From Rhynchopus euleeides (Eukaryota; Euglenozoa; Diplonemea; Diplonemida; Diplonemidae), in contig OY723323.1 of the NCBI GenBank assembly GCA_963210315.1, positions 806,001-870,000 of the forward strand: 64,000 nt of DNA, written 5' to 3'. The notes beneath the pieces are model-generated. The model made no database searches. It saw only the letters and a program-made list of their open reading frames with translations, and was not told the DNA's origin. Every line of letters starts with the position of its first letter. Position 1 is the stretch's first letter. Shown piece by piece: positions 43,560-53,467 of this stretch. The position numbers were made by a program, and so were the translations under genes.

Positions 43560-45737
43560 ATGGGGTGGTTCGAAAATGTCATCTCGATGGACGGGAGGCT
43601 GCAGGGCAAAGCGCGGAGCGACAGGCGGCTGCTGTTTGTCACATCCAGCGTTGTTGGTGCGGCGCAAGCCATCCTTCTCATGGTTGCTTCGAGGTGGCCT
43701 CAGGAGACGGTGCACCTGGCCTCGATGTTTGCATGCCAGGCGGCGATGGTGTGCCTGTGCCTGTGCCGTGTGAACCTGACGCATAATATTGTCCGCATCT
43801 ACATTGCAAGCGCCGGGCTCAGCCTGATGTGCGGCGACGCGAATCTCCGGACGATTGGCAGCCCTGCCTTGTGGCCTGCCTTCGTGCTGCTCGCAGACCT
43901 CTCTCTTGTTATCGGTCTCGGGAGGCGGTTCGCGACTGGCGTCACAGCAGTCACCGCCCTGTGGGTCGTCATCAGCGGGGCTGAGACGATCTTCCGCTTC
44001 GGGCTGTTCGATCTGCCAGGGTCTGCACCCCAGAAGGACAGGCAGGAGGCCTTGCAAAGGTATGTCGGTTGTGCCGACCTGCCGTGCCGTGTGGATCCGA
44101 TGATGGGTGTGGGGGATATCCAGACGTCACTGGCTGTGCTGCTGATTGACTTTGTGGCCACGCGGGGGTTTGCAGAGTCTGCGGAGAAGGAGAAGGCGGC
44201 GATGGGGCGCACCATCAGCACTGTGGAGGCGATTGCGCAGCTGCTGGCGGGCTACGACATCGACACCGTGGCGGAGATGCTGCAGGAGGCGGAGGCGGAT
44301 GGGCGGCTGCCTGTGGCGATGCATGAGGCGCTGCAGCAGCTGGAGGTGAACCTGCGTGCGTACCGGGCGTACCTGCCTGCCGTGCTGCTGGAGGAGCAGC
44401 AGCGCAACTCGGTGCCAGATTGCGACCCGGCACCGCCCGTCCCTGCTGCTGCGGCACCTGGTATGGTGAGCGAGCGCGTCGCGCTTGCTTTCACCGATAT
44501 CCGTGCGTCCACATCGATCTGGGAGGCGGCACCCGAGGCGATGAAGAAGGCGATGGTGGTGCACAACGCGGTGATGCGGTCTTTGATTGCCGAGTGGGGC
44601 GGGTACGAGGTGAAGACGATTGGCGATGCCTTCATGATAGCATTCGAGGGAGCAGGCGCAGCTGTGGGTTTCGGGCTTGCGGCACACTCGGCGCTTCTCG
44701 AGGCCGAGTGGCCTGCTGCGCTGCTGCAGGTGGCGGTCTGCCGTGCGACGGGGCTGTGGGGTGGGCTCACAGTACGTATCGGTGTCAACGAGGGCCCTGT
44801 TGCACTGGAGACAAACACGCTTACCGGACGTGTGGACTACTTCGGGCACACGGTGAACGTGGCTTCGCGTCTCGAGTCTGCGTGCGTGCCTGGTGCGGTT
44901 GCAGTGCCTGCAGAGCTGTGGGCATGTGTGCGTGGTGTGTGCGGGCTTCCTGATGTACACACAGCTGAGGCGGTACGCACCACGCTGAAGGGTGTCAGCG
45001 GTGCTGTGTTTGTGTGCACTCTGTGGCCTGCAGCCCTGCGTGCCAGGGAGACCAGCCCCCTGCGCGTCTCGCTGATTTTCCCCCAGCTGGCGACACACGC
45101 ATCGAAACGTTCCCTCCGCTCCGCCTTGTCCGACGCAGATTCCACACCCCGCAGGGCGTCGACGGCTGTGGCGGCCTGCACCACCGCGCAGGACGAGGTC
45201 ACCGTCGGGGTGGTGTCACTCAGCAGCATGGCGATGTGTGAGATCGATGCCGGGCTGTCTACGGTTGCACCGCTGCTGGAGCAGAGCGGCGGGGTGCTGC
45301 TGTCGCTTCTGGGCAACAACGTCTTCCTCGGGTGGAACCTGGTCCAGCCCAGCGCAGCACACGCCGAGAGCGCACTGCGCTTTTCACAGCGTGTGCAGCA
45401 GGCTGCTGGGGAGGCGGTGGCGACACTCACAATGGCGAGTGGGACTGTGCAGCACGGCGACGTGGGGACGGCGCGGCAGCGCTTCGTGACAGCATCCGGC
45501 GGTGCTGTGGAGGCGTGCCTTGCGATGCGTCGCCTGGCACTAGCCATGCACGTGCAGTGCCTCTACACGGCTGAGGTGCTGCCGGGCGCTGTGCGGGAGC
45601 TGGTGCGTGCCACCACAGCGAACCTCCCGCAGGAGCGGGGTGCACCTGACAGCGTTGTCTACGAGGTGATCCCTGCCCCAAGTCAACAGAACCTGAGCCC
45701 GAAGCCCAAACCAGGTACCCACTTTAGCCCAACGTGA
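43560..45737 (+). CDS. six-TM class III adenylyl cyclase
   Basis: 725 codons. The ATG at 43560 opens MGWFENVIS and follows an acceptor-like site; the open frame before it is proline-rich noise. Six hydrophobic segments lie in residues about 22-200 (for example LLFVTSSVVGAAQAILLMV and LWPAFVLLADLSLVIGL). A helical linker leads to the cyclase domain at about 305-460. Metal-binding FTDIRAST and IGDAFM, the adenine-selecting Lys (GYEVKTIGD) and Asp (RVDYFG), and the transition-state Asn/Arg in VNVASRLES are all present, so it should make cAMP from ATP. A second, degenerate cyclase-like domain (about 540-700, with LLGNNVFLGW in place of GDAFM) follows. The stop overlaps a good donor sequence (CAAC|GTGAGT), so a further 3' exon cannot be excluded. 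Such cyclases are numerous in euglenozoans. Confidence 0.85.
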   Translation: MGWFENVISMDGRLQGKARSDRRLLFVTSSVVGAAQAILLMVASRWPQETVHLASMFACQAAMVCLCLCRVNLTHNIVRIYIASAGLSLMCGDANLRTIGSPALWPAFVLLADLSLVIGLGRRFATGVTAVTALWVVISGAETIFRFGLFDLPGSAPQKDRQEALQRYVGCADLPCRVDPMMGVGDIQTSLAVLLIDFVATRGFAESAEKEKAAMGRTISTVEAIAQLLAGYDIDTVAEMLQEAEADGRLPVAMHEALQQLEVNLRAYRAYLPAVLLEEQQRNSVPDCDPAPPVPAAAAPGMVSERVALAFTDIRASTSIWEAAPEAMKKAMVVHNAVMRSLIAEWGGYEVKTIGDAFMIAFEGAGAAVGFGLAAHSALLEAEWPAALLQVAVCRATGLWGGLTVRIGVNEGPVALETNTLTGRVDYFGHTVNVASRLESACVPGAVAVPAELWACVRGVCGLPDVHTAEAVRTTLKGVSGAVFVCTLWPAALRARETSPLRVSLIFPQLATHASKRSLRSALSDADSTPRRASTAVAACTTAQDEVTVGVVSLSSMAMCEIDAGLSTVAPLLEQSGGVLLSLLGNNVFLGWNLVQPSAAHAESALRFSQRVQQAAGEAVATLTMASGTVQHGDVGTARQRFVTASGGAVEACLAMRRLALAMHVQCLYTAEVLPGAVRELVRATTANLPQERGAPDSVVYEVIPAPSQQNLSPKPKPGTHFSPT

Positions 45738-48310
45738 GTCATCCTCGAGCCCCCGCCTCGTTGAACGGCATCCCCTTAGCCGACCCCTTGAAAACGCTTC
45801 ACGTGGGGACGTGGTGCTGCCTCTGTTGGGTGGAGGGGTGTCTGGTGGACATGGATCACTGTGCACAATATTGAGCCGCCTCACAACGGAGGAGACAAAC
45901 CGACACAGTTTGGCACAGAGCGACTGTCTCCATGGAAAAAAAACAGGGGAGATGGCTACAGGCCGTGCCGATAACCGCAATAGGTCTCCTAGGCTCTGGG
46001 TGGCCGAACAACGGACCGGATTGAACACCCATTCTCCACAAACAGGAGCGGGCCCAACACGACGGGGCTGTACTGCGGTACAACGTTTTTTGACAGGTTC
46101 GACAGTTTCACAACACCAGCAGCAAGCGCTCTCATAGCCTGTTTTTTTGGTTGTTGCACATAACACACTTGTGTGGTACGGGAAATGCTACAGAGACGCG
46201 ACGGACTCGGGACTGCTTACTGGCCTCTGACTCATGATCACTTCTGTTTCGTGATCCACCTGCTCCACCTCACCTCTGCACTTCAGGCAAAACACATCAC
46301 TGGGTTTTTCCAGACAATCATCAGGAGGATTTGACGGACGACAAGGTAAGGCCACGCTAAACCTGGTTGTCAAATCTGAAGAAAAAAAAATGGTGGAAGC
46401 GTCCAATGCAACACTCAGTACAGAGGCCAAAGAGTATCTTGTAGTATTTTTTTGATGCGTTGACGCTTCTGCACTGTGTTGATTGAGCTTTCTCTGCAAA
46501 GAAAACCTGTGCTGTCTGTCAAATCAGTCAGGGAGAAGCAGCGGGATGTATTCGGAGCTGCGTTCTTTGTTTGTACGAACGCTGCAACGAGTCTTTCTTT
46601 TCTTCTGCGAAAAGCTGCTCTTCCAAAATATCTTGAGGGACTCTGTGTTGCAACGTGTCAACGGGATCTCAACCCGGCGGCGGAAGTTGCCTATCTTGAA
46701 ACAAATGTTTTTTGTTAGTTCGGCGTAGCCAGCTGGCGGAACGTTCTGTGCCTTTAGCTGGATCGTGCGTCCCCACTCACACCACTTCATCAGACCGGGG
46801 AGTAGTGTACACAAAGAGTGGGGTCTGCGTTCCAACAAAACAACTTTCGGCAGTAATTGGTTTGTTGTCTCGTTTTGCTGTCGCTTTACGATCCAGCGGG
46901 GGCACAGATAGTTTTCCCGGACACCACCTGCTCCACTGGAAATGCGACAGACACACAGAAGGCTCCGGTTGCTGCGACGTTCCTCACTATATTCTCGATC
47001 GCTGAGTGCAACGCAAGCAAGCTCCAGATCCCTCTGAAGTGCATCAGTCACATTTCCTGCTCGATGAGGGCCCCAACACAGGGATCCCAGAAATCCTCCG
47101 GCAAGCTCCCAACAATGCCTGTAGGTGGGAGGTGTACCATTCCCGGAAGTGCTGAGGTGATTGCCATCACACAGCCTCCTGCACCTCTGCCTATGTCATC
47201 TTGACACCAACTCCACGGTTGCTGTGAAACTGCACGGCTCTGATCAGTTCAGAGGGCCCTTTGAAGGACACGCATCGCGCAGCCAAAAAAAAGAGTGAAA
47301 TTGTGCATGCAACTGTGAGTCGCTTCGCTCGGTGTGCCAAAACTGTGCCACTTTGCGACCGGATTTTTCAGGCAGGTGACAGATTTTGTCTTTCCTTTTC
47401 TGCATTTCTGAGCGACTAAGGCCCCCAAGGGTGGCTATGCTGTATTGGGGCAGGCCGTGATGATATCTCTTACCAGAGTGGCCACTTCTGTGAACCACCC
47501 CCGTGCTTCGGGGAGGACCTGTCCCGAGACAGACCATTTTATTCCTTGATCTACTTTGCACGATTTACGTGCTCTTGGCAGCCCCCCCCCCGTGATAGGG
47601 GCGCTGTCTCGAGTTCTTCTGACCACACTGGTGACATTGCCTAATGCAGCCACTTCCTCTATGGGGGTCTTCGCTAGCCGGTGCAAAAAAGTGCAGGCTG
47701 GTGCAGGGCAAAATGGGCAGAAATTTATACAAATCGGAGGCAAAAAAAAGGGTGGGGAGTTGGGTGGCCCCTAGCTGGGAGCACTATTTTGGACCCCAAA
47801 AATTTTTTTCCCGCGGTCCCAGGCTTTCTTCAAGCCTCAGAGGGGACGAGAAGGGTGCCCCGTGGCACGCGAACCTTCCTGACCCTTCCCCAGGGCGAAG
47901 CTAGGTGCAGGGCTGTTCTGGGGGGTGCCACAGGCCGTCTGAGGCATTACGCGCTCTGCGCCGCTTGCTTCAGGGATGACCGCTCCCCAGAACCTTCGAA
48001 GAACCTCGCTAGACCTTGGAAAATGAGGGAAGCGACCGCCATGCTGCGGGCACATTTTGGGATAGTGGGCCCAGCCCCGTTGCACGACACTGTGGTGCAT
48101 TATGCCTTGTGGCGCACGGTAACTGGTAAGCGACCATGGGCCACGCAGGGAGGAAGATAAGACGAATACAGCCGTTTGTGCTGGGCGGCAACCCCGTGTA
48201 ACCCTCTGTTAGTATTAACACAGAACCGAACAAAAAGAAGTGGACGCCATCAGAAATCCAGAACGCAAGAGAACGCCCCGCGGACCCCCTCAACCTCCCA
48301 GAAGAAGAAC
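45738..48310. other. 2.6-kb region without confident gene
   Basis: Less GC-rich than the genes around it. It contains the 46557-46625 copy of the TTCTTTGTTTGTACGAAC repeat and a GGGGGTCTTCGCT tip at about 47664 without a matching partner. An open frame at 47681-48160 has a plausible-looking end (GPAPLHDTVVHYALWRTVTG) but no recognised family. A - strand frame at 46524-47051 has no motif. Confidence 0.4.
47681..48160 (+). CDS. hypothetical open frame next to the transposase gene
   Basis: The second half (from about 47895) has mixed, protein-like composition (RLRHYALCAACF, MREATAMLRAHFGIVG, LHDTVVHYALWRTV). The start is unclear: no ATG opens the good part, and the first half looks random. It may be a fragment of a mobile-element protein. 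It converges tail-to-tail with the - strand transposase gene, whose stop lies 150 bp away. Confidence 0.2.
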   Translation: MQKSAGWCRAKWAEIYTNRRQKKGWGVGWPLAGSTILDPKNFFPAVPGFLQASEGTRRVPRGTRTFLTLPQGEARCRAVLGGATGRLRHYALCAACFRDDRSPEPSKNLARPWKMREATAMLRAHFGIVGPAPLHDTVVHYALWRTVTGKRPWATQGGR

Positions 48311-51300
48311 TCACAGGTCATGCCACTCTGCACACTCATCGTCACTCCGTGTCGCATCGAGGAGGGAATCCATGACGTCGTCGCCCTCCTCCTCCGCCTC
48401 CACCGGAAAGGGGTCGCTCACGCTGCGGCCCCCTGCGATCTCTGCGGTAAGCGTCTCCAAATCGTACTCGTCGTCCTCGTCCTCGTCGCCCTGCCTTGAG
48501 GTGTCGGGCACCTGGGGGGTGCGGCCAGACGATTTCCTCGGGGTGCCCTCCTCCGCGTCCTCCTCATCCTCAGCAGGTGTAGGCGCCTCGCCCCTGCAAG
48601 GCACGAAGTCAGTCACCTTGTTGGGGTAGGGCCCGACTGGCAGCTCCGGGAGGGCGTATTTACACATGAAATTGTGCAAATTCGCGACGATGCTCACGCA
48701 TGCCGTCATCTCCTTGAGATCGTTGACGGTGGTGAGACGCAGCCACTGGTACGTCAAGATCCGGAAGACCTTCAGCCTCGCGATCGCACGTTCGACGCGC
48801 ATCCGGATCAGGTTGTGAGCACCGTCGTACTCACGGCAGTCGACCCGGGGCATGATCGACTGCTGCAGCGGCCCCACCCGGTTCTCGTCCCCGGTCCCGC
48901 CGACCCGCCTTGTGGCAATCACACAACGCCATGCACCGGCGTACGCCCCGTCTCCCATAACCACGTGGTGCGCGTCGAGGTTGGGGTGGAAGGCGTGGGA
49001 GGTATCCTTGCTCGTACCCCACAGGCTGGAGTCCGATTCTGAACCTGGGTGGGGACCCGTGACGTACGATACCAAGCCGTAGGCGTTGATGGCGACTTGC
49101 ACCTTCACTACATCCTTGCCGTAATAGCTGGAGTAGTTCAGGTTGCCGCAGTCTACACCCCCCCGCGCCACAGGAATGTAGGTGACATCGAGGATGTGGG
49201 TGACAGCGGGGAAGAGAGGGGCGTGGTTGTAGGGGTCGCAGTGTGACGTATCCCGCACGTTCTCCACCTCGTTCATGTTCCTGAACAGGTGCTCCAACCC
49301 TTCCGTGACGTAGACCTTCGCCCGGGCAGGATCCATGTCGGAGAAGGAGAAGGGGGCGGCCAGGAGGCGCTGGATCGGCTTCCGCCGGAGGTGGTGGAGG
49401 GTGAGGAGGAGGTGGTGGGGGGTGAACAGGTTGGGCGACTGGTACTTTTCATACAGGAGCACCACCTGCCACTCGCTGAGGCCGGTCAGCTCACGCACAC
49501 GCCCCTTGCAGGCCTCGTCCCAGTTGAAGGTGGAACGGCCTTCCTCGACGATCTGCGAGAGGGGCTTGCCGACGAGTGGATGGGCGATGTTGGGGTCGTC
49601 CTTCTCAGAGATGTACTGGTCGTAGAGCTTTTTTTGCACGGTGGCAAGCTGCTCGCAGATACCGTCTCTCCGCCCACGGCCAGCCCCCGGTTGGGAAGCA
49701 GCTTCCACCGCAGCCGCGTCCTTCTTCTTCAGGAGGCGCTTCGCCTTCTTCCACTTCGCCTCCATCTCCTTGCTGCGCTTGCCCGGCTTCACGACCCCCC
49801 CCACCTCATCGGAGACGAAGATGGCCTTCACAGCAGCCTCCTGCTTGGTCTTCGACCGGCGCGCCAGCACCTTCGCTTGTTGGTCCATGTAGGGGATGGG
49901 GGCCTCTGGGTGGATGGTGCCTGCTGGGATGGCTTCCCGGCGGGCTGCTGCCGCAGCCTTGCGCAAGATATGGCGCTGCACCTGCAGCGGCCGATGACCC
50001 TGCCCCGGGCGAAGCGCCAACCATGCGCCGGGAGGAAAGCGCACACCTTCCGCCGCGAGATGACTCAGGTCAAACCGCTTCGGATGCTCGCGCCACATCC
50101 GCACATGCTCGGCACGCCAGACATCCTGGAACCGCGTCCCAGAGGCGAACCCCGAAGCCAGCTTTTTGAGGGCTGGGTTCTCCGGTTTTGGCAAGCTGCC
50201 AAGGAGCGCCTCCCAGAGCCCCTTGTACGCCGCATCTGCGGCCTTGATCTGGGCCGTCAGATCCGGACCGTTCAGGAGGCGACGGTCCATGTACGCCGGC
50301 CGGGGGTCCGCGCCGTTACGGCCGGTCTCGAAGCCGCACACAATCCGCTCGGCGGGTCCCTTCTTGTCGAAGTCCTCCGCAGTCAGGGGATCAGGGAGAG
50401 TCTTTGGGGTGACGACAGGCTTCGGCTTCTCCTCTGCAGTCCCTTTCCCCTTCCGCTGGCGCTTCTTGGGGACTGCGCTTTCAGCAGCCTCCGTCAGGGG
50501 GCGCTTGGCGGTCCTGCTGTCCTCCACCCTGGCACGCTTGGCCTGAGGAGTGCCCAAGTCAGAGTCGGACAGCACCTCCTCGCGCTCAGACTTCAGCGGA
50601 GAGGGGGCGTAGGCGAGAGTGCCTTCCTTCACCAACGCATGGATCGTTTTATCGACCACATACTGCACGGACGCTTCCGACATGCCCGACAGAGGGAGGG
50701 CGTCAGTTGTTGTTGCAACGGAACCGGGGGATGCGGCTGCTGGGACTGAGGGTGGGGTCGCAACCACGTCGGAGTCGTTGGAGCCGTCGCCCCTGCCACC
50801 AGGACGGGTGTGCTTGTCGTAGCAAGCCCTCGCCTGGGTATTCGCCTCTTTGGGGTTGCAGAAGTACTGGCTGACAAGCCTGTCAGCCGTGTCAGCCCTG
50901 CTGCGGTTGCAGCGCTCGAACACATAGTCCGCCAACGGCAATCCGTCGTTTTTCAACGGAGGGAATGCGAGGGGGGTGACCGTGCCGTGCGTCTTCTTGC
51001 CCAAAGCGGTGTTGAAGTCCGACAGCTTGTGCCTGAGCCTGGAGTGGTAGTCGCCCTTGCTATTGCCGCAGAAGACATGCTCCTGGGTCCAGAGGAACGG
51101 CTTCCTCATGAGGATTTTTGCCAACCGGGAGTAGCCGGAGGAGCCGCCAACCACATCCTTATAGGCCTGAAACAGCCCCTTCAGAAAAGACACTTTGTCG
51201 GTGGCCCACCCCGTGGCCGCTCGTTGCGTCGCAGATCCGGGGGATGTGGTAACACCGGGCGTTGTAGCAGCAGCTGCAGCAGGGGCGCAGGGGGCGACCC

Positions 51301-53110
51301 CAGGCGGAGATGGCGGAGCTGCAGATGCAGGTGCGGTCGGAGGCGGCCTCGGTGTGGAGTCTCCGGGCGTTGAAGCATCAGCTACGGCGGTGGGGGGTGC
51401 GGGAACCCCAGGTGGTGGCGGCGGAGATGCAGGTGCGGCTGGAGGCGGCCTCGGTGTGGAGTCTCCGGGCGTTGAAGCATCAGCTACGGCGGTGGGGGGT
51501 GCGGGAACCCCAGGTGGTGGTGGCGGTGGTGCAGGTGCGGCTGGAGGCGGCCTCGGTGCGGGCGGGAGGGGTGTTGCAGTTCCGGCCGATGAAGGTGAAG
51601 GGGGGAGCTGTTCCTCAAACAGGAAGAGGTACGGGGTTTTGTCCCTCTTCAACCTGGCGCAGGTCTTCGTCATGCTGGCAATCTTGACGACCTGGTTGTC
51701 GTTGTACCAACGCCAGGTATCACCGTACCGACAGTAGGCGGTGTAGTGCCCAGATTGGGCACTCTTCCCGTCGTGGACCACGACGCTGCGGAGAGAGTAC
51801 GCCCTACCCGCAACATCCAGCTCCAGGGGGACATCCGTGCGGGTGAAAATCTTCCGCGCGGTGTGGCCGTCGTGGCGGAAGCGCACCAACTGCACCATCA
51901 GGACACGCGGGATGAGGACAGGCTCTTGACTCATGATGGCGCGCTTCGCACCAGGGCACCGGGCATCGCACTCGTAATCCATCTCCTCGGATGCCCACAT
52001 CGACCCGAGGAGGAGCTGCTCGAAGCTCAGGGCATCAGGTCTCTCCGGAATCGACACCGGGTACAGCAGGAAATGCTGCGGCGTCACCGACTCCGCCTTG
52101 CACTGCAGGCACCGAACCACCGTCTTCTGGTGCACGAGGAGGTCGTCGTAGTCCCGAAGCGGGGCCAGCAGGGCCAGCCTCAGAAAGTCGTCGGGATCCT
52201 CCTGACTCGCCCCACTCTGGAACTGTGCTGGCGACAAGGTCAGCAGAGCAGTGGGCCGCACCAGGGTCCTCTTGCCATCACACGCTTTCTCGAGCAGGCT
52301 GACCAGAGACTGCATACGATCCGACTCCTGAAGGAGGCATGCCTGCTGGACACTGAGAGCATTGAGGTTGGCAATTCCCGACTCATCGACACTATCCTGC
52401 AAAGACCGTGCATTCGCGAGGAAGACTGCGCGGACAAGTGGGCTGGCAAACAAGTACTGCAGGGTCGCAGCCGCGTAGCATGACGCCCCAATGTTGTCAA
52501 TGCCTCTGGGCACTCGCAAGTCGGGAGTAGTGGGGGTGGAAGGCTGAGGAGTCGGGGCAGCAGAAGAAGAGGGAGGAGCAGGGTTTGTAAACAGCGGGGG
52601 GAGGGGGTCATCGGTCGGAGGTGCAGGCATAGGGTCCGCAGCAGCAGAGGAGGTGGGGGAGTCAGGCGCAGGGGGAGGACTCGGCAAGCCGGTCTCGGGT
52701 GGCAGGGGGGAGACGTCGGGCACATCAGGTGACGTCGGCGATGAGGGGGCAGCAGCCGTCGTGGGGGCAGCAGTGCTGGGGAAGCAGGGGCATCGCTTCT
52801 GACCGACGTGCACGCAGTACTCCGTGGTCTTGCGCCTCCCCTTGCGCTGCACCTCTTTCGTAGAGGGAAGGTGTGCGGTGGCCACTTGCTCTACACACAA
52901 AACCGCCCCCCTCTGCAGCTTCACGCCGTCGTCGCGAAAGAAGCGGGAAAGCGTGTATACCACTTGCTGCTTAGTGATATCAACCCCATCGCGCTCTAGC
53001 AAGCCGAAGAGGGTGGCGGGGAGCTCGGAGCACTTGCCCCAAATCGTCAGCCCCTGCAAAGCAGATACGACGAGTGCCCGAAGGTCCGACATATCATCGA
53101 AACCCTGCAT
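48311..53110 (-). CDS. USP peptidase-DDE transposase fusion (IS5/PIF-Harbinger type)
   Basis: 1,599 codons from ATG 53110 (MQGFDDMSD; another in-frame ATG is at 53092). Residues about 8-100 look like a helical DNA-binding module. After a Pro/Ser linker comes a USP-type peptidase: Cys box PRGIDNIGASCYAAATLQ (C near 208), a zinc-site half CLQCKAES, and His box SAQSGHYTAYC (H near 457) with WYNDNQV. Three near-identical Pro/Ala-rich repeats follow (about 51300-51560). A middle DNA-binding-like region with basic nuclear-type stretches precedes the transposase. The C-terminal part has DDE_4-type motifs: LDVTYIPVARG near 1308, GDGAYAG near 1388, and RMRVERAIARLKVFR near 1440, giving D, D and E. Both enzymes keep their key residues in a single uninterrupted frame. 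Such transposases act in the nucleus by cutting at terminal inverted repeats. The peptidase part is not known from the family as I know it. Confidence 0.85.
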   Translation of the reverse strand: MQGFDDMSDLRALVVSALQGLTIWGKCSELPATLFGLLERDGVDITKQQVVYTLSRFFRDDGVKLQRGAVLCVEQVATAHLPSTKEVQRKGRRKTTEYCVHVGQKRCPCFPSTAAPTTAAAPSSPTSPDVPDVSPLPPETGLPSPPPAPDSPTSSAAADPMPAPPTDDPLPPLFTNPAPPSSSAAPTPQPSTPTTPDLRVPRGIDNIGASCYAAATLQYLFASPLVRAVFLANARSLQDSVDESGIANLNALSVQQACLLQESDRMQSLVSLLEKACDGKRTLVRPTALLTLSPAQFQSGASQEDPDDFLRLALLAPLRDYDDLLVHQKTVVRCLQCKAESVTPQHFLLYPVSIPERPDALSFEQLLLGSMWASEEMDYECDARCPGAKRAIMSQEPVLIPRVLMVQLVRFRHDGHTARKIFTRTDVPLELDVAGRAYSLRSVVVHDGKSAQSGHYTAYCRYGDTWRWYNDNQVVKIASMTKTCARLKRDKTPYLFLFEEQLPPSPSSAGTATPLPPAPRPPPAAPAPPPPPPGVPAPPTAVADASTPGDSTPRPPPAAPASPPPPPGVPAPPTAVADASTPGDSTPRPPPTAPASAAPPSPPGVAPCAPAAAAATTPGVTTSPGSATQRAATGWATDKVSFLKGLFQAYKDVVGGSSGYSRLAKILMRKPFLWTQEHVFCGNSKGDYHSRLRHKLSDFNTALGKKTHGTVTPLAFPPLKNDGLPLADYVFERCNRSRADTADRLVSQYFCNPKEANTQARACYDKHTRPGGRGDGSNDSDVVATPPSVPAAASPGSVATTTDALPLSGMSEASVQYVVDKTIHALVKEGTLAYAPSPLKSEREEVLSDSDLGTPQAKRARVEDSRTAKRPLTEAAESAVPKKRQRKGKGTAEEKPKPVVTPKTLPDPLTAEDFDKKGPAERIVCGFETGRNGADPRPAYMDRRLLNGPDLTAQIKAADAAYKGLWEALLGSLPKPENPALKKLASGFASGTRFQDVWRAEHVRMWREHPKRFDLSHLAAEGVRFPPGAWLALRPGQGHRPLQVQRHILRKAAAAARREAIPAGTIHPEAPIPYMDQQAKVLARRSKTKQEAAVKAIFVSDEVGGVVKPGKRSKEMEAKWKKAKRLLKKKDAAAVEAASQPGAGRGRRDGICEQLATVQKKLYDQYISEKDDPNIAHPLVGKPLSQIVEEGRSTFNWDEACKGRVRELTGLSEWQVVLLYEKYQSPNLFTPHHLLLTLHHLRRKPIQRLLAAPFSFSDMDPARAKVYVTEGLEHLFRNMNEVENVRDTSHCDPYNHAPLFPAVTHILDVTYIPVARGGVDCGNLNYSSYYGKDVVKVQVAINAYGLVSYVTGPHPGSESDSSLWGTSKDTSHAFHPNLDAHHVVMGDGAYAGAWRCVIATRRVGGTGDENRVGPLQQSIMPRVDCREYDGAHNLIRMRVERAIARLKVFRILTYQWLRLTTVNDLKEMTACVSIVANLHNFMCKYALPELPVGPYPNKVTDFVPCRGEAPTPAEDEEDAEEGTPRKSSGRTPQVPDTSRQGDEDEDDEYDLETLTAEIAGGRSVSDPFPVEAEEEGDDVMDSLLDATRSDDECAEWHDL
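51310..51570. repeat. internal tandem repeats in the fusion gene
   Basis: Three near-identical units of about 111 bp encode the Pro/Ala-rich linker between the peptidase and the transposase part (repeated core VADASTPGDSTPRPPP). They are in frame, so unit number can change without breaking the gene. Confidence 0.75.
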
Positions 53111-53467
53111 AGGTGATGAGTGACCGTGGGCGCAGGAAATCAAACCGGCAACCAGCGCAGAGAACAAGGTCGGAGCGGGAAGGGGGGCAGACTACCGCGA
53201 CACCAGGGATTCACTCAGTCGATGCGTGCGCGGCGACAGAACCTGACGGATGTCACAGCTCACTTGACGCTACCCAGAACAGAAGTGTCGCACGGGAGTG
53301 CCGGCACTGCCAACTCTCACTTTTACGATAACAGGGCATCGGCGATGCAAACTCTAGCACTCCCTGGTCTGGCACAGGAAGCGAGAAGCAGTGCCGTCCA
53401 GGTGAAGTGGAAGTGACGAGTGGCCACACACACGCGAAGACCGGATTACCTGCATACTTCGATGATG

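Larger units (their letters stand above)
48311..53445 (-). mobile_element. probable autonomous DNA transposon (ends not found)
   Basis: Given the DDE transposase, this stretch is presumed to be a PIF/Harbinger-like transposon. I searched by eye for matching inverted ends in 47.2-48.3 kb and 53.1-53.7 kb and found none convincing, so the limits given are only the gene and its short upstream flank. It is also possible that the gene is a host gene derived from a transposon. Confidence 0.4.

Noticed and set aside
46524-47051. 175-codon - strand frame
   Set aside because: No recognised motif, and the content looks like random translation of moderately GC-rich DNA.
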